This document shows, piece by piece, positions 11,370-22,320 of a stretch of DNA of 64,000 nucleotides. Position numbers and translations under genes: made by a program. The stretch comes from Aradus depressus (lineage: Eukaryota > Arthropoda > Insecta > Hemiptera > Aradidae). Under the pieces are notes generated by a model that was given only the letters and a program-made list of their open reading frames with translations, ran no database searches and had not been told where the DNA came from. Where the stretch lies: positions 11,410,562 to 11,474,561 of the forward strand of contig OY759217.1 in assembly GCA_963662175.1 (NCBI GenBank). The letters run 5' to 3'. Numbering within the stretch: the first letter of the stretch is position 1; each line of letters opens with the position of its first letter.

Positions 11370-12010
11370 GACAGGACGGGACGTGTCGTCAGATTGACCC
11401 TCTCCCTTGCTTTGAAGTTTGACATTTATTGATCTTTATTTTCATGAATGAGCCTCAGAGCCACTCAAAAAGCCACAAAAATAAACAATGAATTAGTTGT
11501 ACTAAAAAAAAAATATGAATGATAAAATCAAAGAAAAAGTCCAGATAAATTTGATAAAAAGGGAGAGGCGTGGCTGAGGAAGAACCAATAAGAGCGGTCC
11601 CACTGAAGTCTCGTTGCCATAGCCACCTCGGCCCCCTCCCCCCTTTCTCTCGAGCTTTATTTTAGTAATCACTACACCCCCCCCCCCCCCCACCCTTTCC
11701 CTCCAAATTTAGAAAATTTAGTTTTCCCTAATTGGCCTCTTACTGAGATAGCCTCAGCTCTATAGTCTCTATTGCATTTTGGAGCCCTCCCCCTCCCCCC
11801 CCCCCTCCTCCCTTCTCTTCCCTTCCCCTTAATTAACCCTGACAGTAATTGATTTAGTGCACTGCACACATTCAACAGGTTGCCCGACGAATAAGTCGAA
11901 TTTTCACTAACAATAAAAAAACAATTTTGGTTTTCACGTATACAAATATGTAATTCGAAAATAAATAATCTTATACTAAAGACGACCTCTTGGTCAGATG
12001 ACCGCCGAGT
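11370..12010. other. Unassigned stretch with C-rich tracts
   Basis: Contains poly-C tracts near 11677-11690 and 11797-11806. No coding signal. Confidence 0.35.
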
Positions 12011-12013
12011 GTA

Positions 12014-12211
12014 GGTTGTTTCCGGCATTTTTTTCCAGAGGTGTCTTCTTTTTTTTTGGGCAATATTTCGGGACACTTACACGCCCTTCTTCTGGTCACT
12101 ATGAACCCCATAGTGTCGTTCATAGTGACCAGAAGAAGGGACGTGTAAGTGTCCCGAAATATTGTCCAAAAAATAAGAAGACACCTCTGGAAAAAAATGC
12201 TGGAAACAACC
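12014..12211. repeat. Palindrome with 93-94-bp arms
   Basis: Arms 12014-12106 and 12118-12211 are nearly perfect complements with an 11-bp spacer. Each arm carries CAGAAGAAGGG, a GTGTAAGT loop, GTCCC and GAAATATT, a degraded hammerhead-like arrangement. Part of the same family is seen at 33666-33720. Confidence 0.85.
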
Positions 12212-12214
12212 AAC

Positions 12215-13300
12215 AGTGGAACATCCCAGAGAAGTTTAAGAAACACAACGTCAGAGTGTAGTCATAATTTAGAAATAAAGAAGAAATTAAGTACATCTAT
12301 CACTTAGCGTTCAAGTGCAGAACAACAAAATTGAATTACAACATATTTCAAACAACAGAAAGGATGTTATCAATATAAATATATATCTTTGACCTTTAAA
12401 ATTAGAATAAAAATAACCATAATCTTCTGGTTTGGTATAATAATATTAATTGTAAATCGTAAGATTTGAGCCTGGTTATAATAAATGTTATAAAATGACA
12501 ATAAGAATATATGATTAATTATGATACGATTAAAATATCGAGCAATACATTTAAAGTACCACTAATTTAAAAATATAATATTTTCAAGTTGACAAATAGT
12601 CCAAGCTCGCATTCATTTTTAATGAATTTTTGATATTAGCTAAAAAAATAATTTACTTTTTTAAATACCTGCTTGAAATTTACACAATCTATGGTAAACG
12701 AAGAGGTGTTATGAAGTTTACTTTCATGAAAAAAATTATTTATAAGAAAAGGTCTGTTAAATGTTAATTAACAAAAATTATCAGCCAGACAAATTGAACA
12801 AAACGTAAACTATTTATACTTACTATAACCTTTAGTATAAGGAAATATTGTACCTAATCGTAATAAAACCTGAGATCGAGTTTTCAACACAATTTTTCCA
12901 TAGTTATTATAATATTGTTGTAGTTATTATAATGTCTTTCAGTTATTATAATATCCATTTTGCTAGTTGAATGGGAAAGAAGTGTTAAGATGTTGCACAC
13001 TTCTACTTTGTTTCTTGGACACTTGGAGCACCTTATCAAGACAGAGGTGGTGGGTGGAGCTAGGGTCAGTGCCGTAACTACACCCCCGCAATGCGGGGAG
13101 GCCTCATCACACCAACCATTTGTTTTTCTCCTCCTTCAATTTATTCGAATGTTATTTGTTTTATATTTAGAAAATAAATAAATCTTTAAATAAAATTTAA
13201 AAAAATGTATAATATATAAAATCAGATTTTGTAAATATTTAAAAAAATATTACATGAGCCCAAAATCGAAAGTTCAAAACCCCAGCCCTTTAGGTTTTTT
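12215..13300. other. Unassigned AT-rich stretch
   Basis: The only GC-richer part is 13015-13125; its open frame (12960-13181) has no recognisable domain. Confidence 0.35.
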
Positions 13301-13302
13301 TT

Positions 13303-13346
13303 TTTTATCTGGGAGATGAAAATACCTTGAGCACGCCGCGCTTGAA
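13303..13346 (+). mobile_element. SINE-1 internal scrap
   Basis: TTTATCTGGGAGATGAAAAT then GAGCACGCCG matches the middle of SINE-1. Confidence 0.5.
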
Positions 13347-13349
13347 CCA

Positions 13350-14280
13350 TTAATATTATTTTATTGATGAAAATTAAATACACAGTAGCAACAAGTTGTG
13401 CAGTCATTAAAGTTCAGTAGAAAACATATTATTCAGAGTAACAAAATTAATTCACATTTACAAGATTAAATTCAGAGCAATAAATTTGTAACACTGTTAA
13501 AAATGTAAATAAATTAAATGCTCATAGAATAATATTTAACGTTTGGTAACGAAAGTAAACGCCCAGTAAAAAGGATATATTCTCAGTAAATAAATTAATT
13601 AGTATATCAGGAAAACCTGGACTATTTTACAATACATTTTTGCATTTTACTGTGCATTTATCATTTTGTACTGTGTAATTAACCTTTCTTAGTCCGTTTG
13701 CTGCTTTTTTTACTGTGCGTTTAAATCGTAGTCTTATTTTATTTCGAGATCTATTATAAATCTGAAACGTATGATTGGGATTTCATTTAAAGCAAAATCT
13801 CGGTTAATCCAAAGACTAAAGTAAACATGGATGTCTTTCTTTAGAAATGTAGGTTAATGAGGTTGAATTATGTTGAGATAGACTCTCAAAATCCGGGCAC
13901 TGAGAAATTTAAATTAATTAATAGAACCCTACTCTTGAAATCTTCACTGTTTTCTCCCCATGCATTCTTCTCTTTCTGTAATTTCAGTTTTTGCGGATGG
14001 CGGTAAATCAGGAGTAGAGTGTAATCGTGTTTTATATCCAAAAACATTATTTCATACAGAGCTTTCATTTGTATTTTTTTTTTTTAGTTCCTCGATCTCC
14101 GTAAGGTCTGTCGAATCTACGTTTTAAACGTTATTTTTTATCACCTATATTCTAATTTATTTTATTTCTCTTGGTTTTTTTTAATGCATTTTTACCATAA
14201 TTTTACTTTTTTCTATTTATTTATATATTTTGTTCATGATTGTTATTGTTATTTTGTTTTCTTTCTCGTTTCTATATTTC
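13350..14280. other. Unassigned AT-rich stretch
   Basis: No repeat family or exon recognised. Confidence 0.35.
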
Positions 14281-14640
14281 GCACCTTGTGACCTGATGAA
14301 GGAATCTAAGAACGCCCCGAAATGTCGTCGTGAAAAAGACAAATCCGGAAAATTTATAAAAAATTATTGTCTAATAATAAATTTTAATATAATTTATGTT
14401 TAAGTAGTATTGTTAATTCTAACCACACGGCTAGAGGTCTTTTACGAGTACCTGTCATCGTACAGGCTTGGGACGGCATGCTCACGGTTTTTCACCTCTT
14501 AAAACCCGCGCGATCTTGAGCTCAGTGGGCTAGTACGCTATCTCTGAGTCACCAGCCCCCTCAGCGCTATCTCAATGCATACATTCTTATGACGTATCCT
14601 ATATGACAATGTTATGGTTTAACGGAAATAAATATTATTA
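14281..14640 (+). mobile_element. Penelope-type retroelement 3' piece with hammerhead-like motif, split by a SINE scrap
   Basis: TGTGAC (14287-14292), core CTGATGA (14293-14299), a stem-loop closed by CCCC, GAAA (14319-14322), TGTC, then GTCGTG (14327-14332) able to pair with TGTGAC through three Watson-Crick and three G-U pairs. After a SINE-1 piece at about 14434-14562 the sequence resumes with CTTATGACGTATCC and ends GGTTTAACGGAAATAAAT, as in the copy at 8205-8580. Confidence 0.65.
14434..14562 (-). mobile_element. SINE-1 head fragment inserted in the Penelope-type piece
   Basis: ACGAGTACCTGTCATCGTAC, GCGATCTTGAGCTCAG and GAGTCACCAGCCCCCTC follow SINE-1 in reverse. Diverged, internal block deleted. 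Confidence 0.6.
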
Positions 14641-14649
14641 AACATAACA

Positions 14650-15040
14650 ATAAGCACAGGGAAAGACAAATGGTGTAATGTAAGTTGGAAATATGAAATT
14701 TTCCATTAGCAATGCAGAAAGTTGCACTGTTGCTATAGTGATGTTGATTTATCTGTTGTCAAATATGGATGCAATTAGTGACATTTTCAATTGGATTGTC
14801 CCCTCAGCTCCTAATGAAGTGATCTGGTCCTCCTCATCTTCTCATGTTTAGCTCATACGTCACCACTTGCATATTTTCATTCATAATATCATATAAGCAT
14901 TGTTCAATATGAGAGGATTACCATAATATTCACTTTATTATACCTTCAGTTGTGATAATTTAATAAATAATGTTAAATAAAAATATATATATATAAATAA
15001 TAATTTAAATAATAAAATTAATAATAAATAAAAATTTAAT
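14650..15040. other. Unassigned AT-rich stretch
   Basis: Nothing recognised; TA and AAT microsatellite at about 14985-15030. Confidence 0.35.
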
Positions 15041-15041
15041 T

Positions 15042-15660
15042 AATTATTACCACATTTCCTGTAGAAATTATAGCTGGTCTTCCACTAAATTTTGATTTCT
15101 ACAATAGTTTCCGAAAAGGCCCTAAAAAAATATCGAAAGTTCAAGACAAGCATTCTTGAATAAAGTTTTTTTTTTTTTAATTTCAATTATTAATTATTCC
15201 AATTGGATTCCTTCTTTTACTAAAGAGATCCCATCTTGTTTTTCTAAATTTGCAAAAATGTTCAATCTAATCCAAAGGTATAATTTATCTTACTGGGTTT
15301 ACAGGGAAAATGAATAGCATAGAATTAGAGAACAAATATTGGGTTTATTTACCTAAACCTACATTATAAATAAAATCAAAATATCAATATCAAATAAAAA
15401 ATCAAATTACTTACAGTAAAAATCTTACAAACTAATTTCTACATCTACTTTAGTCTCTTTACTTTTAAATATTGTGGTCATTCTTTAATTCAAAGTTATT
15501 TTTGGGCATATAAACATATAAATAAATAAAAGAACCTTTGCGCATCTACTCTGCGCTGTTATTTTCACTCCTACATCTCCTCTCACTTAGACTGGTTCAC
15601 TGTGGAGATTCATTGGTTGTTCACATTTCCTTTTAAAATAAAATGCGACTAGTCCATCTT
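15042..15660 (+). repeat. Family C dispersed repeat
   Basis: Shares TTTCCTGTAGAAATTATA, CTACTAAATTTTGATTTCTA, AAGTTCAAGAC, TTATCTTACTGGGTT and TTTTGGGCATAT, in order, with 59975-60640, and with 39690-40112 in reverse. No coding content, class unknown. Confidence 0.75.
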
Positions 15661-15661
15661 T

Positions 15662-16003
15662 GTAGGTTAGGTTTTATGACCGATGCCTGGGCTTTAACTA
15701 CGATGTCATATCGCCTACTACCAGAGCTCTCTTTCGTCACTCTGGTGGACATGAGCCCGACTCTATTGTGGGAATCCTAAATTTTGCCTATCCTAAATTT
15801 TTATTCACCTAGGGCAGGAGTCTTTAACGAGTACATGACATCGTACAGGCTCGGGACCATCGCTTAACGTCCCATCCGAAGGACGGCGTGCTTAAGTTTA
15901 TGTTAGCTCCCAGATAAAATAAACTAAGGGCCTTGGTCGGATTTCGAACCCAAGTTCTTGAGCTGAGAAAACAAGCACGCATACCACTGAGCTACCGGTG
16001 CCC
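15662..16003 (-). mobile_element. SINE-1, nearly full-length copy
   Basis: Reverse orientation: tail TAGGTTAGG at 15662, head GAGCTACCGGTGCCC at the right end. The B-box region reads GATTTCGAACCCAA. Confidence 0.9.
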
Positions 16004-16070
16004 ATTTACATGATAAAGTCAGTTTCGAAAATTGTTGATTTCATATGGTTTTTGCACTAACGGATTTATT

Positions 16071-17015
16071 CTTAACGAGTCTTATCCCTTGATGACGTAC
16101 TGCATAGCTCACTTATCTCGTTGCTATTGTTCTTCTAAAGAGACAAGTTCATACATTTTAATGTGACATTCACTTGTTGACACACTGAAAGCGCATCTCG
16201 TTGATTAGTACTTCTAAACGAGATATCTCCTTAACTTTACGCCCATTTAATGTCACACTGAACAGCTCATCTCGTTGATATGTACCTACTCCTCCTACAC
16301 GAGACATCCGCTTGATAACTTTATCACGCAAGTTCATACTTTTTAATGAGACATCCACTTGTTGACACACTGTATAGCTCATCACGTTGATATATACTTC
16401 TAAACGAGATATCTCCTTAACTTTATTAAGTTGATACTTCTTAATGAGACTTATCCACTTGATAACTCACTGAATAGCTCACTTATCTCGTTGATATATA
16501 CTTCTATACGAGACATCCACTTGTTGACACACTGAATAGCGCATCTCGTTGATGTGTACTTCTAAAGTTGATACTTCTTAATGAGACTTATCCACTTGAT
16601 AACTCACTGAATAGCTCACTTATCTCGTTGATATATACTTCTATACGAGACATCCACTTGTTGACACACTGAATAGCGCATCTCGTTGATGTGTACTTCT
16701 AAAGTTGATACTTCTTAATGAGACTTATCCACTTGATAACTCACTGAATAGCTCACTTATCTCGTTGATATGTACGTATGTACACTAAACGAGATATTTA
16801 CTTCAACTGACCACGTTAATGCTTCTTAATGAGACTTACGCATTTGATCACGCTCTTACCAGCTACTTATCTCGTTGATATGTAGTTCTAAACGAGAAAT
16901 CCACTCAAAATCATGTTGATGCTTCCTAATGAGACTTATCCACTTGATGACACACTGATCAGTTACTTATCTTAACAAGATTTATCCACTTACTGGATAG
17001 GTACTTATTTACGTT
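16071..17015 (+). repeat. Minisatellite with a 137-bp higher-order repeat
   Basis: Basic units of roughly 45-70 bp share CCACTTGATAACTCACTGA, ATAGCTCACTTATCTCGTTG and ACTTCTAAACGAGA. A 137-bp compound unit is repeated almost exactly: TTGATACTTCTTAATGAG begins at 16431, 16568 and 16705. ATCTCG and CGAGAT within units are complementary and could form hairpins. Confidence 0.9.
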
Positions 17016-17019
17016 ATAT

Positions 17020-17780
17020 TCACATGATTCTGAAGATAACTTTCTTTATTTATTATATTCTCAAAACTATAAATTTATATTTTATTTATTTGTTGTCGTA
17101 GCAACCAAGCACCATTTATCATACATTTAGAACCTGCCATGTTCGACTGGAATTGTATGCTATTTAAGCAGAGCAAACTCTAATCCATTCTCATTAATTC
17201 TGGCAAACAAAATGCTACACATTGTCTATATTCACAAGGACCCCTTTAGTAATGCCATAAACTGGTCTGTACGACTGTTAATAATTAACCCCCCCCCCCC
17301 CCCCCCCCCCGCCTACGCCACTGAACTGCGGAGCGTGCTCAGCCTGCTAACTCTCCTTCATAACCCTCCAGGCGCTGCCCTATTTTCTCATTATCCCCTC
17401 CCCCCCCTCAATAAAAAGCACCCCTTCCCCTATACAAATTCCCCCATCTGACCTTCTTTCTTCATGTAAATTCCTGGGCTTCCTCCTCCCAGACTCCGCT
17501 CAGTCCCATTTCTCCCCTATTATGAATTGCCTAACAACTTCCCACCCACCAAATGCTCGCTTCTTCTCATTTAATTGAAGGGTTCGTAGCGCAAAAAGTG
17601 CATTGATGCAAAAAAATATAAAATACATTTACCGAATATAATTTCCGGTATTTACATAAATTAGCACAATCTGTTGATTGAGTTAATCAGTAGAGAGTCT
17701 ATTAGCGTTTACATTATTTATTTATATACAGTCAAACTTAAACAATAAGCTTTGCAGCCTCCAAACCATTTCATTTAGGG
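17020..17780. other. Unassigned stretch with a C22 tract
   Basis: Poly-C at 17289-17310 and C/T-rich sequence to about 17570. No gene signal. Confidence 0.4.
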
Positions 17781-17781
17781 G

Positions 17782-17856
17782 TCGCTGTTGAGAGGAGGCT
17801 GTTGTGGGGAGGCTGTTGAGGGGAGGTTGTTGAGGGAGGCTGTTGAGGGAGGCTGT
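17782..17856 (+). repeat. Short tandem repeat around GAGGCTGTTGAGGG
   Basis: Four to five imperfect copies of a 15-18-bp unit, continuing at 18381 after the inserted element. Confidence 0.75.
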
Positions 17857-18352
17857 CGGTCACATCACCCTGTATCTTCCTATGTTTGTATTTATATGTA
17901 TCAATATTTATATATATACAATATTTACGGACGGCCGTGGACCGGCTCGATGGCTACGGTCCATGGTCGTCCTTGGTTTTGTTTTTCGACGCTTTACACC
18001 GAGTGAGCTCGGGATTTTGTCAAGGGTTCTTTTCTGCCTGCTTCCCTAAGCCGGGGGTTGCGCCTGTCGGCGGTCGGCGGGGCCCCCGGCGCCGGGTTAG
18101 AAGGCTTTCTTGATTCTCCGCCAGGAGGAGACGAACCGACCAAAAGCCAGGTAACCAGCCTCCGTCATAAGCCCCGGCAGGTCCAGTCCCAGATACGAAC
18201 ATATCCGCCGGACAAAAAAAAAACCAAGGACGACCATGGACCGTAGCCATCGAGGTCCACGGGCGTCCGTAAATATTGTATATATAAATATTGATACATA
18301 TAAATATAAACATAGGAAGATACGATGTGACCGACGCCCCTCAGGGGCACCT

Positions 18353-18380
<28 letters not shown>
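17857..18380 (+). mobile_element. Poly(A)-tailed retroelement-like insertion with 115-120-bp inverted arms
   Basis: Left arm about 17857-17983 and right arm about 18214-18333 are reverse complements (TGTGACC end, CAATATTTACGGACG, GGCTACGGTCCATGGTCGT). They flank a GC-rich core (18000-18200) with overlapping open frames on both strands. The right end runs into A28 (18353-18380), and GAGGCTGT flanks both sides (17849-17856 and 18381-18388), which may be a target duplication, although the host sequence is itself a tandem repeat of that phrase. No known domain was recognised in the core. Confidence 0.65.
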
Positions 18381-18384
<4 letters not shown>

Positions 18385-18494
18385 CTGTTTTGGGGAGGCC
18401 CGCAATGTTTCTAAATTTGATTTTTTTGCAGATAACCCACTGTTGACCTTACGATGCGCTATGGTATCAATGAAAATTATCATTTTTACATCCC

Positions 18495-19010
18495 GAGCTA
18501 GATGAAGTATAGGGAAAGTTATGTAATCGTATAGAAATTCGATCCCGAGTTTTCAATGAAATTTCATGTTTTCCGACCTCTTGATTACAAAAATGAAAAA
18601 AAAAAATCTGACTGTGTGTTTTGTGAACACGATAACTCTTGATAGAATGAATGTATCAACACAAAATTTTATATGTGTATCCGGAACCCCATAACGACGA
18701 CATCTATTGGTTTTCAGCCACATCGTTCAAAGGGAAAGAAGGGATAAGGGTGAAGGTTTAATAAAAAATCTCTAATAACTGCCGTTATAATGAATGTATT
18801 GACACAAAATTTCAAATGTAAATTCAAAACTCCATAAGGACGACACCTATCAACTTTCAGCTGAATCGAGTATGAAGATTCAGAAGCCATTATGTAAGTC
18901 GAATATTGAGTTTTAGCCCAAATGGTCGAAAGGGCTGGAGGAGAAGCGAAAATGTAATTGATTGATTCGTGCTGGGGAAATACACATCCGGTGATTCACC
19001 GACGACTTTT
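18495..19010 (+). repeat. Family A dispersed repeat, near-complete copy
   Basis: Begins GATGAAGTATAGGGAAAGTT, has the CACGATAACTCTTGATAGAA and TAATAACTGCCGTTATAATG modules, and ends with GAGAAGCGAAAATG and GGTGATTCACCGACGAC. Confidence 0.8.
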
Positions 19011-19014
19011 TTTC

Positions 19015-19440
19015 TTTAATTTTTTAGGTAAATGAAGAAAATTGACCTCCAAAAAGGAGGAATAGAAATGAAAATAAAAAATTATTTTTCTCTGCCTCCA
19101 TGAAGATGACTTTTTGCAATTATGAGACTGTAATTTGTATCTCACTTCAAAGAACCTAATTTGTGCTTTATACAATTTTAAAATGGTCTTTGAGCACATT
19201 TAAGCAGACCCTGAGGGTGTAGGACTAAAAGAGGTTCAGATATAGCCGGAAGCGTGGATTACCTGGACCCTACTGTAGTTCGTAAAGAGACTGTACGATG
19301 ACACTGGATATCCAAACCATCCCTGCCCGAAATTTGACAAATTCCCGGTAAACACCCACAGCTAGTAAATGAATAATCTCAGATCTGATTTTGAACACCT
19401 ACGTCATTTATGGTTTACGTTCCCAACCCCCGCCTTAATA
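19015..19440 (+). repeat. Family D repeat, left member of an inverted pair
   Basis: Shares, in reverse, blocks with 20440-20880: GGAGGAATAGAAATGAAAAT, ACCCTACTGTAGTT and TGACACTGG. No coding content. Confidence 0.7.
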
Positions 19441-20038
19441 GGAAGTGTGTTGGTGGTCTTGTGGTATCACAACATTTGACGTAATTGTGACTGAAGTTGA
19501 TGTTGTGATTAGCATTGGAAGGGGGAGGGGGGTCTTATCGAGCCTCACGTTGTCATGACAACACCTGTGCCCCTCCTCCCCACGTTTCTCCGAAATTCTA
19601 TTTGTATACCTGTGAGGGGGCACCTGAATCAGAAATGTTTGTTCTGACAATTCTATGCCATCCAGTAAATACAATTCCCTTCTCTTTTTCCGTAGCTATT
19701 ATAGTTAGGCTATTTCATCTTGATAGTCCCCCCCCCCCCCCCCTACCCATAAAAAAAGGAAAAATCTTTTAATATACTAGGTATTAGCGGCCAAAAAAAG
19801 AGAAGAAATTTTTTATTTTCTCTGGGCTCTGTAGCACATGTCCTGTGAAGGCAGGTATGACACTTTTGAAAGAATGTTAAAAAGTAATTGAAATCATTAA
19901 AAATTTTATCTACTGTATTCATTAGTATTATCATTTTTATATCAATTTATTTTCTATTATTTATCGTTCATTTTTTATTTATTTTATTCAACTCTCACTA
20001 TTATTGTTATTACTAATCCCACGAGATTTAATAACTGT
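19440..20038. other. Unassigned stretch between the family D pair
   Basis: Contains a C15 tract near 19729-19743. The overlapping open frames at 19435-19772 are on opposite strands and show no domain. Confidence 0.4.
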
Positions 20039-20040
20039 TT

Positions 20041-20359
20041 AGGTTAGGTCAGATCTTATGACTCATGCCCGGGCTTTAACTACGAGGTCATATCGCCTAC
20101 TAACAAAGCGCTCTTTCGTCACTCTGGTGGACATGAGCCCGACTCTATTGTGAGAGTCTTAAATTTTGCCTGCCCTAAATTTTTATTCACTTAGAGCAGG
20201 GGTTTTTAACGAGTAACTGACAGGCTCCCATCCGAAGGACGGCATGCTTAAGTTTATTTTACCTCCCAGATAAAATAAACTAAGGGCCTTGGTCGGGTTT
20301 CGAACACACGATTTTGAGCTCAGAAGGCAAGCAGGCATACCACTGAGCTACCGGCGCCC
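20041..20359 (-). mobile_element. SINE-1 copy with internal deletion
   Basis: Tail AGGTTAGG at left, head GAGCTACCGGCGCCC at right. The stretch between ACTGACAGG and CTCCCATCC is shortened relative to other copies. Confidence 0.85.
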
Positions 20360-20439
20360 TCACATTTCCCTATATAGCTGAGGAAGTAAAATGTGCTTCG
20401 AGAAAATTTTGAAATTGTATTTCCCCCAACACACACTTC

Positions 20440-20880
20440 TTATTAAAGCAGGCGTTGGGCACGTTTTCTCCCAATCGCAACGTATGACGTAGGCGTTCAA
20501 GTCAGATATGGGACATTTACTAGCTGTGGTCGCTAACGTGGATACCAGAAAATTGTCAAATTTCGATTTACTGGTTCAGATGGAGGGGGGAGGGAGGGTT
20601 TGGATACCCAGTGTCATCATACAGCCTCTTCACAAACTACAGTAGGGTCCAGGTAATCCATTTCTAATTTTAACAACATAAAAATGTGCTCAGAGAAAAT
20701 TTTAAAATTATATAAAGTATAAATTGGGTGCTTTGAAGTAAGATACAAATTACAGTGTCATGATTGCCAACATTCATCTTGATGTGGAGCAGAGAAAATA
20801 CTGTTTTATTTTCATTTCTACCCCTCCTATTTGAGGCTCAATTTGCTTTATTTACCTTCAAAAGGGGAAGAAAAAAAAAT
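20440..20880 (-). repeat. Family D repeat, right member of an inverted pair
   Basis: Reverse complement of 19015-19440 with moderate divergence. Confidence 0.7.
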
Positions 20881-21009
20881 TATAATTTTTATTGATGATA
20901 TACCCCATCAGACATCATCCCTTATCTGAAATGTGGGCTGCACTTTGTTCAGTATAAGATAATATAATATACTTTATCAAAAACATTTAGTTTGTATATG
21001 CCATAAGAT

Positions 21010-21158
21010 AGTTATTATCATGCCCGGGCTTTAACTACAAGGTCGCCTAGTACCAGAGCGCGCTCTGGCGGACATGAGCCCGACTCTACTATGTGAGTCG
21101 TAAATTTTGCCTACCCTAGGGTTTTATTTACTTAGGGTTAGGGGTCTTTAACGATAAC
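21010..21158 (-). mobile_element. SINE-1 tail fragment
   Basis: ATGCCCGGGCTTTAAC, GACATGAGCCCGACTCTACT and AATTTTGCCTACCC in order, broken off at ACGATAAC where family A begins. Confidence 0.8.
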
Positions 21159-22320
21159 AGTTTCCCGACCCCTGATACATAAATGAAAAAAAATATCTCC
21201 GTGTGTCTGTGAACACGATAACTCCCGATAGAATGAATATACGACAGAAAATTTCATATGTAAATCCAAATCCTTTTAATTTTAAAGACGACATCTATTA
21301 ATTTTCAGGGGAATCAGCTGAAGGGGAGGGGGGGCTCAGAGGAATAACTCAAAACTGTCAATAACTGCCGACGTAATGAATTTATAGGCATAAAATTTTA
21401 GATTTAAATTCGAAACCCTGTAAGGAACACCCCTATTATTTTCCGCGAAATCAGTCGAAAGGAAGAGAGACCAGGGAAGGGGACTTGAAATTAGTGTGAG
21501 GATTGAGAAGCCACTATATAAGTCAAATACAGTGGAATCCCGATATTTCGTATCCCGATTATTCGTATTTCCGGCTAATTCGTACAAATTTGCCGGTCCC
21601 CAGAGAAAATCTCGATAAGTGGTATAAAAACAATGCATTTCGGACCCCTCGTTAATTCGTATTATTTTTATGCTCGAGGTCACTTAAAACGTCTTATAAT
21701 TCGTATTTCCAGCTTAAAAACCTCGTTAATTCGTACTGTTTTCAAGAGGGGGAGAGAGGGCAGTGAGAGACGAGAGAGCAGAATGAGTGCGAGATAAATG
21801 TTCTCTAGGAAATCACGTGATTCCTACAGAACCAAAGGGGAGAGCGAGTGAGAGAGACAAGTTTTCTATGAAATCTCATATCATCAAATGTAATTCGTAC
21901 TCTTTTCACTGAAAGGAAATGAGAGGAGAGGGGGAAAGTTTTAGCAATTTTATTGATATTTTCTAACATTTTTTCGAACAAATGTTTGATTGGTGTTTAT
22001 TTAATCTAGAACATCTGTACATATTTTTTATTGCATGTATTGTTTATTGTATAGTTTAGTATAAAGCAGTGTTTATTGCATAGTTTTTATTCTTACCACA
22101 TTGTACATACTTCTTAATACATCATGTTTGCATTAATGCGTTTTTAACTTTTTTTATTTTGTACTCCCGATAATTGGTAATTCCGGTAATTCGTACCAAA
22201 CCGTCAGTCCCTTGACTATACGAATTATCGGGATTTTACTGTATTGAGTTTTAGCCCAAACTGTCGATTGGTTTTAGAGGGAGAGCGAAAACATAATTAA
22301 TGGGGAGTAGGAATGATGAG
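21159..22320 (+). repeat. Family A dispersed repeat, interrupted copy
   Basis: Family A runs 21159-21529 and resumes at 22242-22320 with TTGAGTTTTAGCCCAAAC. The gap is exactly the pogo-like element at 21530-22241. Confidence 0.8.
21530..22241. mobile_element. Pogo/Tigger-like non-autonomous DNA transposon, 712 bp, TA duplication
   Basis: Starts CAGTGGAATCCCGATATTTC and ends ATTATCGGGATTTTACTG, inverted termini typical of pogo-like Tc1/mariner elements, flanked by TA at 21528-21529 and 22242-22243. Interior repeats AATTCGTA and CTCGTTAATTCGTA. No transposase was recognised. The empty site is visible in the family A copy at 18903-18920. Confidence 0.88.

Noticed and set aside
11034..11425. Overlapping open frames with a repeated HMAITG motif
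   Set aside because: They arise from the 104-bp tandem array on both strands and have no start context or domain.
11672..12076. 134-residue minus-strand open frame
   Set aside because: It runs through poly-C and the arm of the 12014 palindrome; no domain recognised.
16071..17015. CRISPR-like array
   Set aside because: Repeats are contiguous minisatellite units without unique spacers, and the genome is eukaryotic.
18020..18246. GC-rich overlapping open frames that might be a host exon
   Set aside because: They lie in the loop of an inverted-repeat element with a poly(A) tail, lack a convincing splice frame and have no recognised domain.
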